A stretch of 64,000 nt of DNA from JANQOH01 sp965201115 (GTDB taxonomy: Bacteria > Pseudomonadota > Alphaproteobacteria > UBA7887). Under the pieces are notes generated by a model that made no database searches, had not been told where the DNA came from, and saw nothing but the letters and a program-made list of their open reading frames with translations. Below, one piece after another: positions 62,526 through 64,000 of this stretch (the first letter of the stretch is position 1; each line of letters starts with the position of its first letter). The stretch lies in assembly GCA_965201115.1 (NCBI GenBank), contig OZ241745.1, forward strand, positions 1,922,001 to 1,986,000, in the 5' to 3' direction. A program made the translations under genes and the position numbers.

Positions 62526-64000
62526 CTACAGCTTCCCTGTCAACTGGAGAATCGCTGCGATACGCCGCGCGATTTCAGAAAATTCCAGGATTTCCCGCGA
62601 TTCCAACGCTCGTCCCAGGATGCGGTGCTCCCGATACGAAAGCCACTTCTTGAGCGCTTGGTAACCGCCCAATTTGTAGCGCCATGCCTCGGCGGGCACG
62701 TTGCGCCACAACGCGCGGTCATTGATATGCACATCGTATGTCGTCGCGCCAAGCGAGGTGTTCGCGGCGCGCTCTTCGGGCGTCGGCGCGCGTTCGACGG
62801 CGCGGCCCTGACCGGGCATGACGGCGTCCCCCGCTCCGGCAGGATAGCCCCAACCGGCGGTAACCGCGAAATCGCCGCTTCTCATGCTGCGTCCGTCGAC
62901 GGTGGCGGGGACGGCGATGACGGCGAGCTCGGGGCGTAGCGCGCCGTGCGTAACGCCGGGCACGAGCGCTTCGGGGTCGAGCAGGGCGGCGAGCTTGCGG
63001 CCCCGCGCCGCCGAATCGGCAAGCGCGTCGGCAGCGCCCTTGTCGTCGTCGGGCCAGCCGGGGAGCGGGATGCGCGGCCATTCCGTGCGCAGCGCATCGG
63101 CGTTCGCTTCGCGCCAATGCGGATCGTGAAGAACCGCGAGAACATGATAGAACAAGTCTTCCATGTTTGCCCCGACGCGATCGAGCCAACGCCGCGCGGC
63201 CGGGGAAAGATTGGTCCGATATTCCTTGCGGTCGTCATAGAGCCGCGCCGGAAAGAAATGAGTCCCCCAATTTCCCAGCTTCCAGCCGCCGATGTAACGC
63301 ACCAGGGCGCCATGGGAAAACGTTCCTGTTTCTCGCGTATTCGCGGCGATCCATAAATTCCGATCGGATACATGCGGTTTATAGGCTGCCCGCTTCGCGT
63401 CGAGCAACTCGGTATCCGGATCCCAATACAGCCAGCGATTATCGAACGGTCGGTAGGCATGGCGGACAAAACCGCCGTCGACGGGGCCGCCGCGCGCGAG
63501 CAGCGCATCGCGCCCGGCGCGCGCGTCGAACCTTGCCGTCGTCTTCATGGTCGCGGGATAGCGTCGCGCGATTTCTTCGTGACTCAGCGCGGGGTCAAAA
63601 TAGTCGCCTATGCGCGCTTTCAGGCGGTCAAGGTCGATGTCTATCAGGAATCCGTCGCGACCGGTATTTACTCCCGGAAACGATATCGGAAACAACTCGC
63701 GCAATGTCGGCGAATCGAACCAATGCTCGCTCACGGCAACCGGTTTGAACGGCAATCCGAGGCGCAGGTTCGGCTCCATAAGCGAGTAGCCCGAATCGAT
63801 TTCCGGCCCATCGAGACTGTCCAGCAAAGCCTTGCGCCTGTCGGCGGCGCGCGCATGATCGAAATCGCGGTATTGCACGCGCGCCGGAGGCGGCGATGCG
63901 GGCAGCGCCCCCGATCGGGACAGCAGCGCAATGCTTGTCCCGACCTTGATCCCCGGCGATTGACCCGGAAGCGCAAACACCGTCTCGCTCGTCCGCCCGT
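62526..64000 (-). CDS. Type ISP restriction-modification paralogue C (C-terminal half, continues past window)
   Basis: The reading frame enters from beyond 64000 (GRTSETVFALPGQSPG) and ends at 62526 with ILQLTGKL. The 491 residues seen include the segment shared with gene B (FALPGQSPGIKVGTSIALLS to ADRRKA) and then the target-recognition/C-terminal region (RPFDNRWLYWDPDTELLDAK, HDPHWREANADALRTEWPRI, YDVHINDRALWRNVP). No disruption is visible, so this copy may be the functional enzyme. Confidence 0.88.
   Translation of the reverse strand, partial: GRTSETVFALPGQSPGIKVGTSIALLSRSGALPASPPPARVQYRDFDHARAADRRKALLDSLDGPEIDSGYSLMEPNLRLGLPFKPVAVSEHWFDSPTLRELFPISFPGVNTGRDGFLIDIDLDRLKARIGDYFDPALSHEEIARRYPATMKTTARFDARAGRDALLARGGPVDGGFVRHAYRPFDNRWLYWDPDTELLDAKRAAYKPHVSDRNLWIAANTRETGTFSHGALVRYIGGWKLGNWGTHFFPARLYDDRKEYRTNLSPAARRWLDRVGANMEDLFYHVLAVLHDPHWREANADALRTEWPRIPLPGWPDDDKGAADALADSAARGRKLAALLDPEALVPGVTHGALRPELAVIAVPATVDGRSMRSGDFAVTAGWGYPAGAGDAVMPGQGRAVERAPTPEERAANTSLGATTYDVHINDRALWRNVPAEAWRYKLGGYQALKKWLSYREHRILGRALESREILEFSEIARRIAAILQLTGKL

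Overview
The window reads as a very GC-rich (roughly 70 % by eye) chromosomal segment of an alphaproteobacterium. Support for this is the gene order xerD-accA next to aroK-aroB-CorC, the infC-rpmI-rplT-pheS-pheT cluster, the short secF/secD/yajC operon, and a zur-znuCB operon divergent from znuA. A marine or host-associated lifestyle is plausible (urease, large autotransporter, many repeats and insertion sequences), but that is inference and no genus can be named from sequence alone.

Layout. 1-10.8 kb is a conserved housekeeping core: protein export (secF partial, secD, yajC), a DUF815 ATPase, accA, xerD with an unknown exported protein upstream, then the shikimate genes aroK-aroB and a CorC-like membrane protein. 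10.9-16.5 kb carries a DUF262/DUF1524 (GmrSD-like) defence gene whose HNH histidine appears lost, a zinc uptake locus around a candidate Zur operator, and an SDR. 16.8-21.6 kb is infC (apparently starting at AUA), rpmI, rplT, pheS and pheT. At 21.7 kb, behind a near-perfect sigma70 promoter, lies an orphan RiPP precursor with an NHLP-type leader ending in GG and a Ser/Thr-rich core. A heptosyltransferase-like gene, an M20 amidohydrolase and rho follow.

26-31 kb is an accessory island: two nearly identical Rpn-type nuclease genes embedded in three blocks of ~210-240 bp GC-rich repeats that form REP-like palindromes; shorter copies are scattered elsewhere in the window. 31-38 kb is one giant autotransporter with seven ~83-residue passenger repeats and a run of ten C just upstream of, or inside, its start. 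An IS110-family element of the IS1111 subgroup follows, inserted inside one of the REP-like repeats.

39.9-44.1 kb is a pqqABCDE operon with an overlapping methyltransferase gene. Divergent from it are an exported rhodanese, a Tat-exported intradiol dioxygenase and a FAH-family enzyme. 47.5-51.9 kb is ureABCEFG without ureD. An IS630 copy, a hyuB-hyuA pair, and then a scrambled Type ISP restriction-modification region fill the rest. In that region one N-terminal gene fragment and one gene lacking its C-terminus converge on a single IS66-type element with mismatched flanks, and the C-terminal half of a tandem paralogue runs off the right edge.

The best candidates for something undescribed are the orphan NHLP-leader precursor, the poly-C-controlled autotransporter, and the repeat/Rpn/IS1111 interplay.
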